DNA of 64,000 bases from an uncultured Bryobacteraceae bacterium (lineage in GTDB: Bacteria > Acidobacteriota > Terriglobia > Bryobacterales > Bryobacteraceae): positions 124,001 through 188,000 of the forward strand of contig CALKXJ010000007.1 in assembly GCA_938003835.1 (NCBI GenBank), in the 5' to 3' direction. Of this stretch, positions 51,422 through 60,211 are shown piece after piece; within the stretch, counting starts at the first letter, position 1, and each line of letters opens with the position of its first letter. The translations under genes were made by a program, and so were the position numbers. The notes beneath the pieces were generated by a model. The model was given only the letters and a program-made list of their open reading frames with translations, searched no databases and was not told where the DNA came from.

Positions 51422-53827
51422 TTACGGCGTCGTCACCTCTCCCTCCCAGTAGGCGCCTCCGCAATGCAGGCGGAGGAAATACGTCCTACCGCTCTCGAGC
51501 GGCGTCCGCGTGCCGATCGTCACCGTACGAGTCAACTCGTTGGCTGGCCCGTCCCCATCCGGGCGCAAGTGCACCGACGCGTCCAGGTCTGCAATCCGCC
51601 CCCCCTCGATATCCGGAGTCGTGCTCGCCTCCACAACGCATGGAATGTGCCGGATCGGCGCGGTCACGCGATAATCCAGCCGAATCGTCGTGCGTGTCGC
51701 CGACACGTCAACCCCAATCCCTCCCGTTGAAACTTTGGTGACAATCGGAAGCGCATCCCAGTCGGCGCCTATCTGCCGGCCGTACATCCCGCCCTTTTGC
51801 GCATAGTGACCGGTTCGTACCCTCCAGTTCCGCTCCGAGTAATTCTCGAACAGCCGGCCGTAAAGCGGATCTTCATATTCCCAATTCACTGCACAGGCCG
51901 AGCCCGACGGGCAAAGATTATACGTCCCGGCCGGGTATCCACCCAAGGCCGCCCCCGCCAGGATGTTCCCGTCCCACTTCTCTCTGGTGCAGCCCCCCAG
52001 GCAGATCTTGGCCGGCACCATCGCCGCGTCGTTGACCACCGGCGTGATCCCGCGAAACATGTACGTCGGTGAGGTATGTAATATGTTGTTCGCGAAACGA
52101 GTATCTCCGGCAACCGGAAATCCGCCTGCTGTGGAGCATGGTGCTGCCGTGCGACACCAGCTTCGACAGTCGTAGTGCCCCTCCCAGGTCACTGTTCCAA
52201 CCATGTTCCGCACGTCCAGAACCGTATTGTTCGAGAAGTCCACTCCGAACGGAATCTGCGAAAAGTAAAACGCGGATCGGGACACGCTGCAATCCGCCCC
52301 CACCATGCAGTACTCGTTCCTGTCGATGTCGTATATAAGATTGTTGCGCACCCGGATGTTCCCTATGCGGCTGAATCTGGCATTATTGATTGACAGGATC
52401 TGAAACGCCTGCGGCCCCCTGCGCACGACGTTATTTTCGAAGGCAATGTTCTGAAGGTAAGCTCCCTTGCAGTCCGTGGAGCCGTAGCTGTAGCTGACGT
52501 TCACCAGGTTCCCCGCGTTGGAGGACAGAACCAGCCGTTGAGGATTGCTGATGTCAAAATCCTTGATCGTGTAGTTGGTTCCAGCTATATTGATGGCACA
52601 GGACGAGCCGTCAGCAGCCGATCCCCACCAAAGGTCCGGAATCGGATTCCCATCCGCCGAGGTAACCACATCCCCGCTCACGTTGACAGTACCACCGAAC
52701 GACGGTTTGCAATCTGCCGGAGAACTGCTGTTGGCGACCTTGAACACGATGATCTGATACTGCGCTTTCGTCCAGAAGCCCTCAAACGTGTTGTGGTGAA
52801 TCTTAACGTTTTTGGCATTCTTGATCTCGAAGATGTTCTTGGAGCTCGGCGTCCCGGAGGCCACGACCCACTGGATGCCGTTGTCGTACAAGCTAAAGGT
52901 CGGCCCGCTCGTTCCCGAGTTCGTCGCCATGTAGTCCACCCCGTTATAACGCACCATCACCGACTTGAAGTAGCGGGTGTTTGGCTGCCAGGCGAGATGC
53001 GGGACGCGTTCCCGGTGGTTGATCAAAACGTTATACGCGATCTCACCAGACGAATGGTTCCACGGTTCGACGTCGACATCAGGTGGGGTTCCGCCCAGCA
53101 TGACATTTTCACCCATATTCTCGGCCAGGTAATTGTTCAGGATCTTGATCTCCCCCCACGTCCGTCCAATCAGTTGAACCTCCGCGCTCGGCTGCTTGAT
53201 CGAGCCTTGGATGTAGGAGTTCAGGATCGAGATTCGATGGCCCCGGGAGCCGATCATCTGGCCCGCCGTCGTGACCCACCCTGAGTTCTCCACGATGCAG
53301 CGATCTATGACAATGTCGGTGGGATCTTCCTTCCACGGCTCGGTCGTGTTATAGCCGATCTGGATTAGGGGCTGGTTATTTCCCTGGGTGTCGAAGCGTA
53401 CTCCTACGATCCGGATGAAGCGGGCCGGGTTACTGGACGGCGGAAACCGCAACGCGCTCGGCGATCCCGCTGCATTACGAATAGTCGGCATGACGCCTCG
53501 ATAGTGCGGCGTGATTCTTGTGCCTGGCAGCGGCAGCCGGTCCGCCAGCGTCGAGGTAATCGTCAACCAGCCGCTCCCGGGCCGGCCGCGAATGACAAAG
53601 TTCGTGCTGGTCCCCGTCCAGATCCGCCCTGCCTGAAGCCGGATGCTGTCTCCTAAGTGCGCCTCATCGAGTACCGTCTGGAGCTCCGCTGATTCTGCAC
53701 TCGTGCAGACTGCCGAGGCACAGGTCAGCGTGTAGGTGCACGGCCGAGTTGCACAACCCGCCGGTGAGCGGTCAATGGCGCCAAAGGCGGCAGTCGCCGC
53801 CAGCATCACCGTCAAACCCAACCTCAT
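51422..53827 (-). CDS. secreted right-handed beta-helix protein, paralogue without TIGR03437
   Basis: The start is ATG 53827, which overlaps the stop of the upstream gene (ATGA) and has AGGGGG before it; the open frame extends a further 157 codons but that stretch is antisense-like and overlaps the upstream gene. The 801-residue product has a signal peptide (MRLGLTVMLAATAAFGA), a Cys-rich segment (CATRPCTYTLTCASAVCTS) and a beta-helix with FEIKNAKNVKIHHNTFEGFW, then the same terminal module as the protein at 47022 (IPCVVEASTTPD, RTYFLRLHCGG). It stops where the paralogue goes on into TIGR03437. Its coupling to a fibre-like gene suggests a tailspike-like pair. Confidence 0.8.
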   Translation of the reverse strand: MRLGLTVMLAATAAFGAIDRSPAGCATRPCTYTLTCASAVCTSAESAELQTVLDEAHLGDSIRLQAGRIWTGTSTNFVIRGRPGSGWLTITSTLADRLPLPGTRITPHYRGVMPTIRNAAGSPSALRFPPSSNPARFIRIVGVRFDTQGNNQPLIQIGYNTTEPWKEDPTDIVIDRCIVENSGWVTTAGQMIGSRGHRISILNSYIQGSIKQPSAEVQLIGRTWGEIKILNNYLAENMGENVMLGGTPPDVDVEPWNHSSGEIAYNVLINHRERVPHLAWQPNTRYFKSVMVRYNGVDYMATNSGTSGPTFSLYDNGIQWVVASGTPSSKNIFEIKNAKNVKIHHNTFEGFWTKAQYQIIVFKVANSSSPADCKPSFGGTVNVSGDVVTSADGNPIPDLWWGSAADGSSCAINIAGTNYTIKDFDISNPQRLVLSSNAGNLVNVSYSYGSTDCKGAYLQNIAFENNVVRRGPQAFQILSINNARFSRIGNIRVRNNLIYDIDRNEYCMVGADCSVSRSAFYFSQIPFGVDFSNNTVLDVRNMVGTVTWEGHYDCRSWCRTAAPCSTAGGFPVAGDTRFANNILHTSPTYMFRGITPVVNDAAMVPAKICLGGCTREKWDGNILAGAALGGYPAGTYNLCPSGSACAVNWEYEDPLYGRLFENYSERNWRVRTGHYAQKGGMYGRQIGADWDALPIVTKVSTGGIGVDVSATRTTIRLDYRVTAPIRHIPCVVEASTTPDIEGGRIADLDASVHLRPDGDGPANELTRTVTIGTRTPLESGRTYFLRLHCGGAYWEGEVTTP

Positions 53828-55368
53828 TGGATCCCCCTGATCAGGTCGTAGCTGCCCGCTCCCGCTTGAGTCACGAGCGCGATGCCGAGCGCTACCAAAG
53901 GCTTTGTCGTGCCGGCGTCGCTGCATTTGCCCAGCTGGGAGGAACTCACCGTCACCCAGTTGCCCGCCGTCACACCGCCGTCGAAGTCGCAGGTGAGGAA
54001 ACCCTGGATCGCAATGCGCGCATTGCCGGACTGCCCGCATCCCTCCATGCAGATCCCGATCGCACGCCCCGCGTTGCCCAGCCCGCACTGCTCCGCCGTT
54101 CCGTCCGATGCCAGGCAAACCGTGCGGTAGAGCGCTGTACCCGTCGCTGCGTTGTTCGGCAGATAGATCGATGCATATGTCATGTTCACTTTGTTCAAGC
54201 CCGACAAATCGTACGTGCCCGCTGCGTCGAACGTCCCGCCGCCGCCTCCTCCTGGAATGGAACAGATCGTGCGATTGTTCGCCGCGTCGTCCGTGCAAGT
54301 CACCCCCATCCCAGTGAGGTTGAGCGCCGGCCTCTGCGGCAACACCGCACCCTCGTCCTGGATCATGGTGTAACCGCCGGTTCCCGTGCCGCAGCTACCC
54401 CATGTCGCGTCACCCCTCAGGCATTTGGAAGCGTCCCCCGGTCCTGGAGCCGGCACTGCCCCGCTCAGCCCCCCAGTCCCGGTGTCTCCCTGCATCAGTG
54501 GCAGCCAGGTCCGGTTCAGGGTCCCCAGAGCCCCAGCTTTGGGTATGCCGTACGGTTGTGCCGTCTCGGTCGCAATCTCGTCTGTGCCGCCGTGCCGGTG
54601 CTCCTCCCCGTGATTGGCGCGTGCAAAGCCGGTGTGCCCGGAGCTCTCGTAATCGAGATTCAGTAGTTGGGAGTGGTCCATCGTCCCACCTCCCCCTTGC
54701 GTCACCACTGTCCCCGTCAGGCCGCTGATGAGGATGCGTCCCGCCGTCGGCGTGGCCCACTGCACGGTCACGTCGCCGGTGAACCGGTGGATCAGCACCT
54801 CCGCCGGGTCGGCGCGCCGCCACGAACTGCCCTCGCCCACCTGAACGAATACCTCGATGTCCGTGCCCAGTCCATGCGTGGCCCCGTCCACCATCCAGGT
54901 CAACGCCGGGCTGTCGAATTGCCGCACGTAGGGCGGCTTGCTCCCACCCAGCGGCGACCAGCTCGCCCCGTCACTCACACAGGCGGTATAAACCGCTCCG
55001 CCGCCCAAACTGCAATCGCCCTTGTTCTGCGCATCCGAGACGATGAACATCTGGCCGGCGTGCGAACCCGCCGGCGGCAGCCCGGCTACCGTCACCACGC
55101 TCGGATCGCCCGAAGTGACCCGCCAGACGCCGGCCGCTGTGCACAGATACAAGTTCCTTCCCGCCTCCGCATCGCTCTTGAAAAACGCCTGGCCGGGCGT
55201 GCAGTTCGCCGGCAACGCCGTCCCCACAGCGAACGGACGTGTCGCCACCGCATCGGCAAAATCGACGTTCCTACCCTGCGTCCGCAGGTCGACTCGGGTT
55301 TGCGCAGCCGCGAGCCCGGCCGCGACCACAGCCAGGACGATTCTCCGCCAGAATCCAGTGCCTATCAT
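53824..55368 (-). CDS. secreted phage-tail-fibre-like surface protein
   Basis: A 514-residue protein with a signal peptide (IVLAVVAAGLAAAQTRVD). An N-terminal module (TRPFAVGTALPANCTPGQAF, NLYLCTAAGVW) is shared with the protein at 50554. A Gly-rich middle includes HSQLLNLDYESSGHTGFARA, a segment type I associate with phage tail-fibre and collar repeats, followed by HGGTDEI. The C-terminal part (YASIYLPNNAATGTALYRTV, NARIAIQGFLTCDFDGGVTA, WVTVSSSQLGKC) resembles fibre-tip or surface-decoration domains. It is translationally coupled to the beta-helix gene downstream. No phage head or lysis genes occur nearby. Confidence 0.7.
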   Translation of the reverse strand: MIGTGFWRRIVLAVVAAGLAAAQTRVDLRTQGRNVDFADAVATRPFAVGTALPANCTPGQAFFKSDAEAGRNLYLCTAAGVWRVTSGDPSVVTVAGLPPAGSHAGQMFIVSDAQNKGDCSLGGGAVYTACVSDGASWSPLGGSKPPYVRQFDSPALTWMVDGATHGLGTDIEVFVQVGEGSSWRRADPAEVLIHRFTGDVTVQWATPTAGRILISGLTGTVVTQGGGGTMDHSQLLNLDYESSGHTGFARANHGEEHRHGGTDEIATETAQPYGIPKAGALGTLNRTWLPLMQGDTGTGGLSGAVPAPGPGDASKCLRGDATWGSCGTGTGGYTMIQDEGAVLPQRPALNLTGMGVTCTDDAANNRTICSIPGGGGGGTFDAAGTYDLSGLNKVNMTYASIYLPNNAATGTALYRTVCLASDGTAEQCGLGNAGRAIGICMEGCGQSGNARIAIQGFLTCDFDGGVTAGNWVTVSSSQLGKCSDAGTTKPLVALGIALVTQAGAGSYDLIRGIQ

Positions 55369-55678
55369 GACGATGATTTTCCTTAGACTTTCTTGTCCTA
55401 ACGGGGAGGACGCCCCCCTTTATTTCCCAGTTTATCGCCGGCTTCGCAGGAATATGAGACTAAATCAAGATAAACAAAGAGGATTTATTCCGTGAATGCC
55501 TCTTGAATTTCTCAATCGTTGCCCGGGCGTGACCATGCGCGGTCCGCGCCCCGCCCCTCCGGCTCGCACCTTTTCGCATTGACGCCGCCCCCTCCGGTGC
55601 CGTACTCTCAAGAAAGAAGCGCGCCGGATCCGTTCTCCCGAATGCGATCCGGGCAAGGACTGAATCAAGACGGCGTTC
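55369..55678. other. 310-base non-coding gap between divergent surface and EPS genes
   Basis: The gap separates the divergent fibre-like gene and the EPS operon. Its left part is unusually AT-rich for this genome (55440-55520). A small hairpin, GTCCT (55395-55399) with AGGAC (55407-55411), lies in the leader of the minus-strand gene, with AAGGAAAA before its ATG. I see no convincing promoter hexamers or gene, and no clear -24/-12 element. Confidence 0.5.
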
Positions 55679-57061
55679 TTGGCATACGCAACCCAGCAGC
55701 GTTCTCTCCTCGGCGGTCTCGCCGTGGGACGTTCGTCCGCCCCGGCGTTGACGCTGTTTCAGAAGCTTGCCTTCGGTGCCCTCCTCGTTTTCCTCGTCGT
55801 GGCCTTCAGCCGGATCAACGAGTTCATGCCCATCCCCTATGCCGTCCGCGCCCCTATCGCGATCTGCCTCCTCGGAGCCTTTCTGAGCGGCGGCGTCTTC
55901 CGCGCGATGCTCTCCCGCCCGGGCATCCTCCTCCTGCTGTTCACCTTTTGGCTTTGCGTCTCGCTCCCTTTCAGCGTCTGGAAGGGGGGCAGCTTTGCCC
56001 TGCTGACCGAGCGCTGGAGCATCTCTCTGGCCGTCTTCCTCGCCATCTCGGGCGCCCTGAACACCTTCGCGCAGTGCCGCAAGGCGATGTACGCCATGGC
56101 CGTTGCCTCGCTCCTGATCGTGCTCATGAGCTTTCGTTTCGGCGGCGGTGAGCGGCTCTCCTTCGTCTGGGGAACCCTCGGAAATCCCAACGACTTCGCC
56201 GCCTTTCTTCTCCTCGGCACCCCTTTTTGCCTTTTTGTCTTCCTCGATCAAACCAGGCTTCCTTTGAAAGCGGCCGCTGTCGTGGGCATCGCAGGCATTG
56301 TCGTGCTCGCCCTTCGCTCCGGCTCCCGCGCCGGCTTTATCACGCTCCTGGGCATGACCGCTGTGATGTTTTGGAACCTCTCGCTCGCCAATAAGATTAA
56401 GCTCGCGGTGATCGCCTTGATCGCGGCTCCTCTGGTCGTGCCCTTCGTGCCTTCCTCTACGTGGCAGCGCTTGACCACTCTCGGCTCGGCTGAGTCTGAT
56501 GAGCTCGTCGAAAACCCGGATCTCGGCAAGGCCGCCGCTTCCTACTGGGCCCGGCGTAAACTCGCTGTCGATGCTTTGGAACTCACCCTGCGAAACCCGG
56601 TGCTTGGCGTTGGCCCGGGACAGTTCGCCCCGGCAGCGGCTGGCATGGCAGCCTCCCGTGGAGAGCGCGCCCTTTGGCGCGAAACGCACAACACGTATCT
56701 TCAGGTCTCTAGCGAGTGCGGCTTACCGGCCTTGGCGCTCTTTCTCGCGATTTTGGGTTACTGTTTTCGCTCGATGTCCTGGCTCCGCCGGGAGGCTCAT
56801 CGCTCGCCCACTCTCCGCCCCGCAGCCGCCATGGCCAGCTCGATCTACCTTGCCGTCTCGATCTACGCCTTTGTCGCTCTGTTCGGCAGCTACGCTTATA
56901 CGATGCTGCTTCCGGCCTACGCCGCTTTCGCCGAGGCCACCTCGCGAACGGCCGCGCCTTTGCTTCAGTCCCCTCCAGCAAGCCCTGCGGCTCGACGTCC
57001 GCCCGAACCGGCCCCCAACCCGGCTCCCGCCTTCTGGCCCCGCCCGCTCGTCAAATTCTGA
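55679..57061 (+). CDS. O-antigen ligase/polymerase family membrane protein (Wzy_C)
   Basis: A polytopic inner-membrane protein of about 460 residues. The start is uncertain: a TTG at 55679 gives the longest frame, and a GTG at 55724 is as good. About ten hydrophobic helices (FGALLVFLVVAFSRINEFM, ILLLLFTFWLCVSLPFSV) flank the large periplasmic Wzy_C loop, with LRNPVLGVGPGQFAPAAAG and ETHNTYLQVSSECGLPALAL, the family hallmarks. The last 30 residues are Pro/Ala-rich and probably cytoplasmic. It polymerises or ligates oligosaccharides in exopolysaccharide assembly. It opens the EPS operon, 2 bases ahead of the amidotransferase. Confidence 0.82.
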   Translation: MAYATQQRSLLGGLAVGRSSAPALTLFQKLAFGALLVFLVVAFSRINEFMPIPYAVRAPIAICLLGAFLSGGVFRAMLSRPGILLLLFTFWLCVSLPFSVWKGGSFALLTERWSISLAVFLAISGALNTFAQCRKAMYAMAVASLLIVLMSFRFGGGERLSFVWGTLGNPNDFAAFLLLGTPFCLFVFLDQTRLPLKAAAVVGIAGIVVLALRSGSRAGFITLLGMTAVMFWNLSLANKIKLAVIALIAAPLVVPFVPSSTWQRLTTLGSAESDELVENPDLGKAAASYWARRKLAVDALELTLRNPVLGVGPGQFAPAAAGMAASRGERALWRETHNTYLQVSSECGLPALALFLAILGYCFRSMSWLRREAHRSPTLRPAAAMASSIYLAVSIYAFVALFGSYAYTMLLPAYAAFAEATSRTAAPLLQSPPASPAARRPPEPAPNPAPAFWPRPLVKF

Positions 57062-57063
57062 CT

Positions 57064-59013
57064 ATGTGCGGTCTCGCGGGCTTTCTGAAAACCTCCTCCG
57101 GCGCTTCTTCAGCCACCCTAACCCGCATGACCGAGCTCTTGCGCCACCGCGGACCCGACGACGCCGGCTTCTTCGAAGATGCCTTGATCGCCCTCGGTCA
57201 CCGCCGTCTCAGCATCATCGACCTCGCCGGCGGTCACCAGCCCATGGCCAACGAAACCGGCTCGCTCTGGGTCGTCTACAACGGCGAGATCTTTAACCAC
57301 ACCGAGCTGCGGGCATCCCTGGAGCGGGACGGTCATCGCTTCCGGACCCGGTCCGACACCGAAGCCATCCTTCACGCTTATGAAGCCTTCGGCCCGGCGT
57401 GCGTCGAGCGCTTCCGCGGCATGTTCGCCTTCGCCCTTTGGGACGCTGCCAAACGGACGCTCTTTTGCGCCCGGGACCGCCTCGGCAAGAAGCCGTTTTA
57501 TTACTTCTGGGACGGCCGCCTCTTCGCTTTCGCTTCGGAAATCAAGGCACTGCTTGCCCATCCCGACATCTCCCCTGGATTCAACGAATCTCTTCTTCCC
57601 GAATACCTTGCCTTCGGCTATTCAAGCGGCGACGAGACCCTGTTTTCCGGCATCCGAAAGCTCCCGCCGGGACACTATCTGTTGCTCCGGCCTGAGGGTG
57701 ACCGCTACATCCTCGAAATCCGTTGCTACTGGGATCTCCCCCGCTACGAAACGCTGGAAGACCAGGACGACGCCTCCTGGATTCGCGACTGTCGCGCCCG
57801 CCTGGAGAACGCCGTCGAAACTCGCTTGATGAGCGATGTGCCCCTCGGCGTCTTCCTGAGCGGCGGCGTCGACTCCTCCCTCATCGCCGCCCTCATGACG
57901 CGCCTCGTCTCCGGGCCGGTCCAGACCTTTTCCGTTGGCTATGCTGAGCAGCCTTACAGTGAGCTGGACTATGCCCGCCTGGTCGCGCGCCACCTCCGGA
58001 CCGAGCACCGCGAGGTGCTGCTGACGCGCGACAACTTCTTCAGCCTGCTTCCCCGGCTCATCTGGCATGAGGACGAACCGCTCACCTGGCCCTCGAGCGT
58101 CTCCTTGTACGCCGTCTCACGCCTGGCCTCCCAACATGTCAAGGTCGTTCTCACCGGTGAAGGGGGCGACGAGCTCTTCGCCGGCTACTCCCGCTATCAG
58201 CACCACCTGTGGAACTGTCAATGGGAGCGGCGTTATGCCCTCGTGCCTGCGGTTCTCCGCGGCCGGTTGCGGTCCTTGATCGCCTCCTCCAGCCTCCTCA
58301 CCGCCGACCTCCGGCGAAAACTCGGGCATACGTTCCTCGCCCGGGACGGCGCTCTCGAATCCCTTTATCTCGACAATTTCTACGCTGCTTTCGCCTCCCA
58401 GGAACAGCAAGCCCTGTTTCCCGGCCTCGACGTCGCTCCGAAGAAGATCTACGCCAACTTCCTCCGCTACTGGGTCCAGCAACCGCAGCACTCCCTGCTC
58501 GCTCGCATGCTCTACGCCGACCAGAAGACCTATCTCGTCGAACTTCTGATGAAGCAGGACCAGATGAGCATGGCTTCCTCGATCGAAAGCCGCGTCCCGT
58601 TGCTCGACCACCTCTTCGTCGAATTTGCTGCCCGTGTCCCGGACCGCATGAAGCTCCGTGGCCGCACCGGCAAATACATCCTCAAGAAGATCGCCGAGGA
58701 CCTCCTGCCCCGCCAGATCCTTTACCGCACCAAGATGGGCTTTCCCACCCCGTGGCGCGCCTGGTTGCTCGAGCCCGAAGCCGCCGCGGTCTATGAGACC
58801 CTCCTTGATCCCGAGGGCTTTCTGGCAGCTTATGTCGACCGTACCGCGCTCGAGCTTCTCCTGGCGCGTCACCGCGAGGGTCGCGAGGACGCCTCCGACC
58901 GCATCTGGCGCCTGCTCAACCTCCAGATCTGGGCCGCCGTCTTCCTCACCCGCACCCTCTCGCCCCATTCTGAATTCGCGTGCCGCACCGCTCCGGCCGC
59001 TTCCAATGCCTGA
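57064..59013 (+). CDS. asparagine synthase (glutamine-hydrolysing)-type amidotransferase, EPS-associated
   Basis: A 649-residue enzyme starting at MCGLAGFLK: the Cys after Met is the glutaminase nucleophile (class II amidotransferase). The N-terminal domain has LRHRGPDDAGFF and LGHRRLSIIDLAGGHQP. The C-terminal synthetase domain (from about 235) has the ATP-binding P-loop LSGGVDSSLIAAL and VLTGEGGDELFAGYSRY. Such proteins occur regularly in exosortase-linked EPS loci, where they are thought to amidate uronic-acid residues instead of making free asparagine; that role is inferred from context. Its stop overlaps the next start (TGATG). Confidence 0.88.
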   Translation: MCGLAGFLKTSSGASSATLTRMTELLRHRGPDDAGFFEDALIALGHRRLSIIDLAGGHQPMANETGSLWVVYNGEIFNHTELRASLERDGHRFRTRSDTEAILHAYEAFGPACVERFRGMFAFALWDAAKRTLFCARDRLGKKPFYYFWDGRLFAFASEIKALLAHPDISPGFNESLLPEYLAFGYSSGDETLFSGIRKLPPGHYLLLRPEGDRYILEIRCYWDLPRYETLEDQDDASWIRDCRARLENAVETRLMSDVPLGVFLSGGVDSSLIAALMTRLVSGPVQTFSVGYAEQPYSELDYARLVARHLRTEHREVLLTRDNFFSLLPRLIWHEDEPLTWPSSVSLYAVSRLASQHVKVVLTGEGGDELFAGYSRYQHHLWNCQWERRYALVPAVLRGRLRSLIASSSLLTADLRRKLGHTFLARDGALESLYLDNFYAAFASQEQQALFPGLDVAPKKIYANFLRYWVQQPQHSLLARMLYADQKTYLVELLMKQDQMSMASSIESRVPLLDHLFVEFAARVPDRMKLRGRTGKYILKKIAEDLLPRQILYRTKMGFPTPWRAWLLEPEAAAVYETLLDPEGFLAAYVDRTALELLLARHREGREDASDRIWRLLNLQIWAAVFLTRTLSPHSEFACRTAPAASNA

Positions 59014-60209
59014 TGAAAATCCTGTGGGTGAAATCGGACTTCCTGCATCCCGCCGTCGCCGGTAGCCGCATCCGCACCTTGGAGATTTTGAAGCGCCTGC
59101 GGCCTCGTCACGAAATCCACTACGCCGCGTTCCTGTATCCCGACCAGGCCGACGCGCTCTCCTCGTGCTCGGAGTACTCCAGCCGCACCTACCCGATCCC
59201 GCTCCGGGTCGCCGACAAGCGCTCCCTCACGTTCGCCTTTCAGGTAGCCGCCAGTTGGCTCTCTCCTCTACCGCTCGCCGTTTCGCGCTATCGTTCCAGG
59301 AAAATGCAGCGTCTCCTCGCCGCCCTGCGCAGCACCCAGCGCTTCGATGCCGTCGTCTGTGACTTTCTGGTGCCCGCTATCAATCTGACGGATCTCTCCG
59401 AGTGCATCCTGTTTCAGCACAACGTCGAAACCCTCATCTGGCAGCGCCACCACCAGGAGGCCCGCGACCCTCTTCGAAAGTTCTACTTCGGCCTGCAAGC
59501 GCGCCGCATGGAAGCCCTCGAGAGCCGCATCTGCCGCCAGGTCGCGCATATCATCGCCGTCTCGGAAGCCGACGCCGGGCTCATGCGATCCCGTTTCGGC
59601 ATCTCGCACGTTTCTGTCGTGCCCACGGGCGTCGACCTCGATTTTTTCGCACCACCTCCCGCAGCCGCCCCAGTTGGCGACCTGGTTTTCGTCGGCGCCA
59701 TGGACTGGTTGCCTAACATCGACGCCATCTTGTTCTTTGTCCGGGAGATTCTCCCGCTGATCCGCCGCCAACGTCCAGGCTGCACGCTGACCGTCGCGGG
59801 GCGGAATCCGGCCCCCGAGATCCGCGCGCTCGAACGGAGGGACCCATTCATCCACATCACGGGAACCGTCGAGGACATCCGCCCGTACCTCTGGGGCTCC
59901 GCCGTCTCCATCGTCCCGTTGCGCATTGGCGGCGGCACCCGCCTGAAGATTTACGAGTCGATGGCTGCCAGGATCCCCGTGGTCTCTACTCGGGTCGGGG
60001 CGGAGGGCCTCGACGTCCGCAGCCCTGACCACTTCCTCCTGGCCGACACGCCCGCGGCCTTCGCTGAAGCTTGCCTGGAGTTGCTGGAAGCTCCAGAACG
60101 CCGCGCCGAACTCGCCAGCGCCGCCTGGAGCTGGATTGCCGAGCGCTACTCCTGGTCCCGCATAGCCGCCCGCTTCGAGGAGATCCTGGAGCGTTACCGT
60201 CGCGGGTAG
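59013..60209 (+). CDS. GT4-family glycosyltransferase (exosortase/PEP-CTERM-system type)
   Basis: A 398-residue protein starting at ATG 59013 within TGATG. The N-terminal acceptor domain begins MKILWVKSDFLHPAVAGSRI. The C-terminal GT-B domain has GDLVFVGAMDWLPNIDAILFF, then SVVPTGVDLDFFAPPP before it, GTVEDIRPYLWGSAVSIVPL, and the nucleotide-sugar site RIGGGTRLKIYESMAARIPV with its E-x7-E-like segment. The FVGAMDWLPN stretch is typical of the stp1-type sugar transferases next to exosortases (TIGR03087, from memory). It adds a sugar to the growing EPS unit at the inner face of the membrane. Confidence 0.88.
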   Translation: MKILWVKSDFLHPAVAGSRIRTLEILKRLRPRHEIHYAAFLYPDQADALSSCSEYSSRTYPIPLRVADKRSLTFAFQVAASWLSPLPLAVSRYRSRKMQRLLAALRSTQRFDAVVCDFLVPAINLTDLSECILFQHNVETLIWQRHHQEARDPLRKFYFGLQARRMEALESRICRQVAHIIAVSEADAGLMRSRFGISHVSVVPTGVDLDFFAPPPAAAPVGDLVFVGAMDWLPNIDAILFFVREILPLIRRQRPGCTLTVAGRNPAPEIRALERRDPFIHITGTVEDIRPYLWGSAVSIVPLRIGGGTRLKIYESMAARIPVVSTRVGAEGLDVRSPDHFLLADTPAAFAEACLELLEAPERRAELASAAWSWIAERYSWSRIAARFEEILERYRRG

Positions 60210-60211
60210 CC

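Noticed and set aside
47022-53827. Integrated prophage remnant
   Set aside because: The fibre-like and beta-helix proteins have signal peptides and acidobacterial TIGR03437 or shared modules. There are no integrase, capsid, tail-tube, lysis or packaging genes, and no attachment-site repeats.
55395-55411. Riboswitch in the leader of the fibre-like gene
   Set aside because: Only one short hairpin (5-base stem) is visible, with no conserved riboswitch core motif such as that of the c-di-GMP or cobalamin classes.
57064-59013. Biosynthetic asparagine synthase AsnB in primary metabolism
   Set aside because: The enzyme family fits, but its tight coupling to O-antigen ligase and glycosyltransferases points to EPS amidation; a housekeeping role is not excluded.
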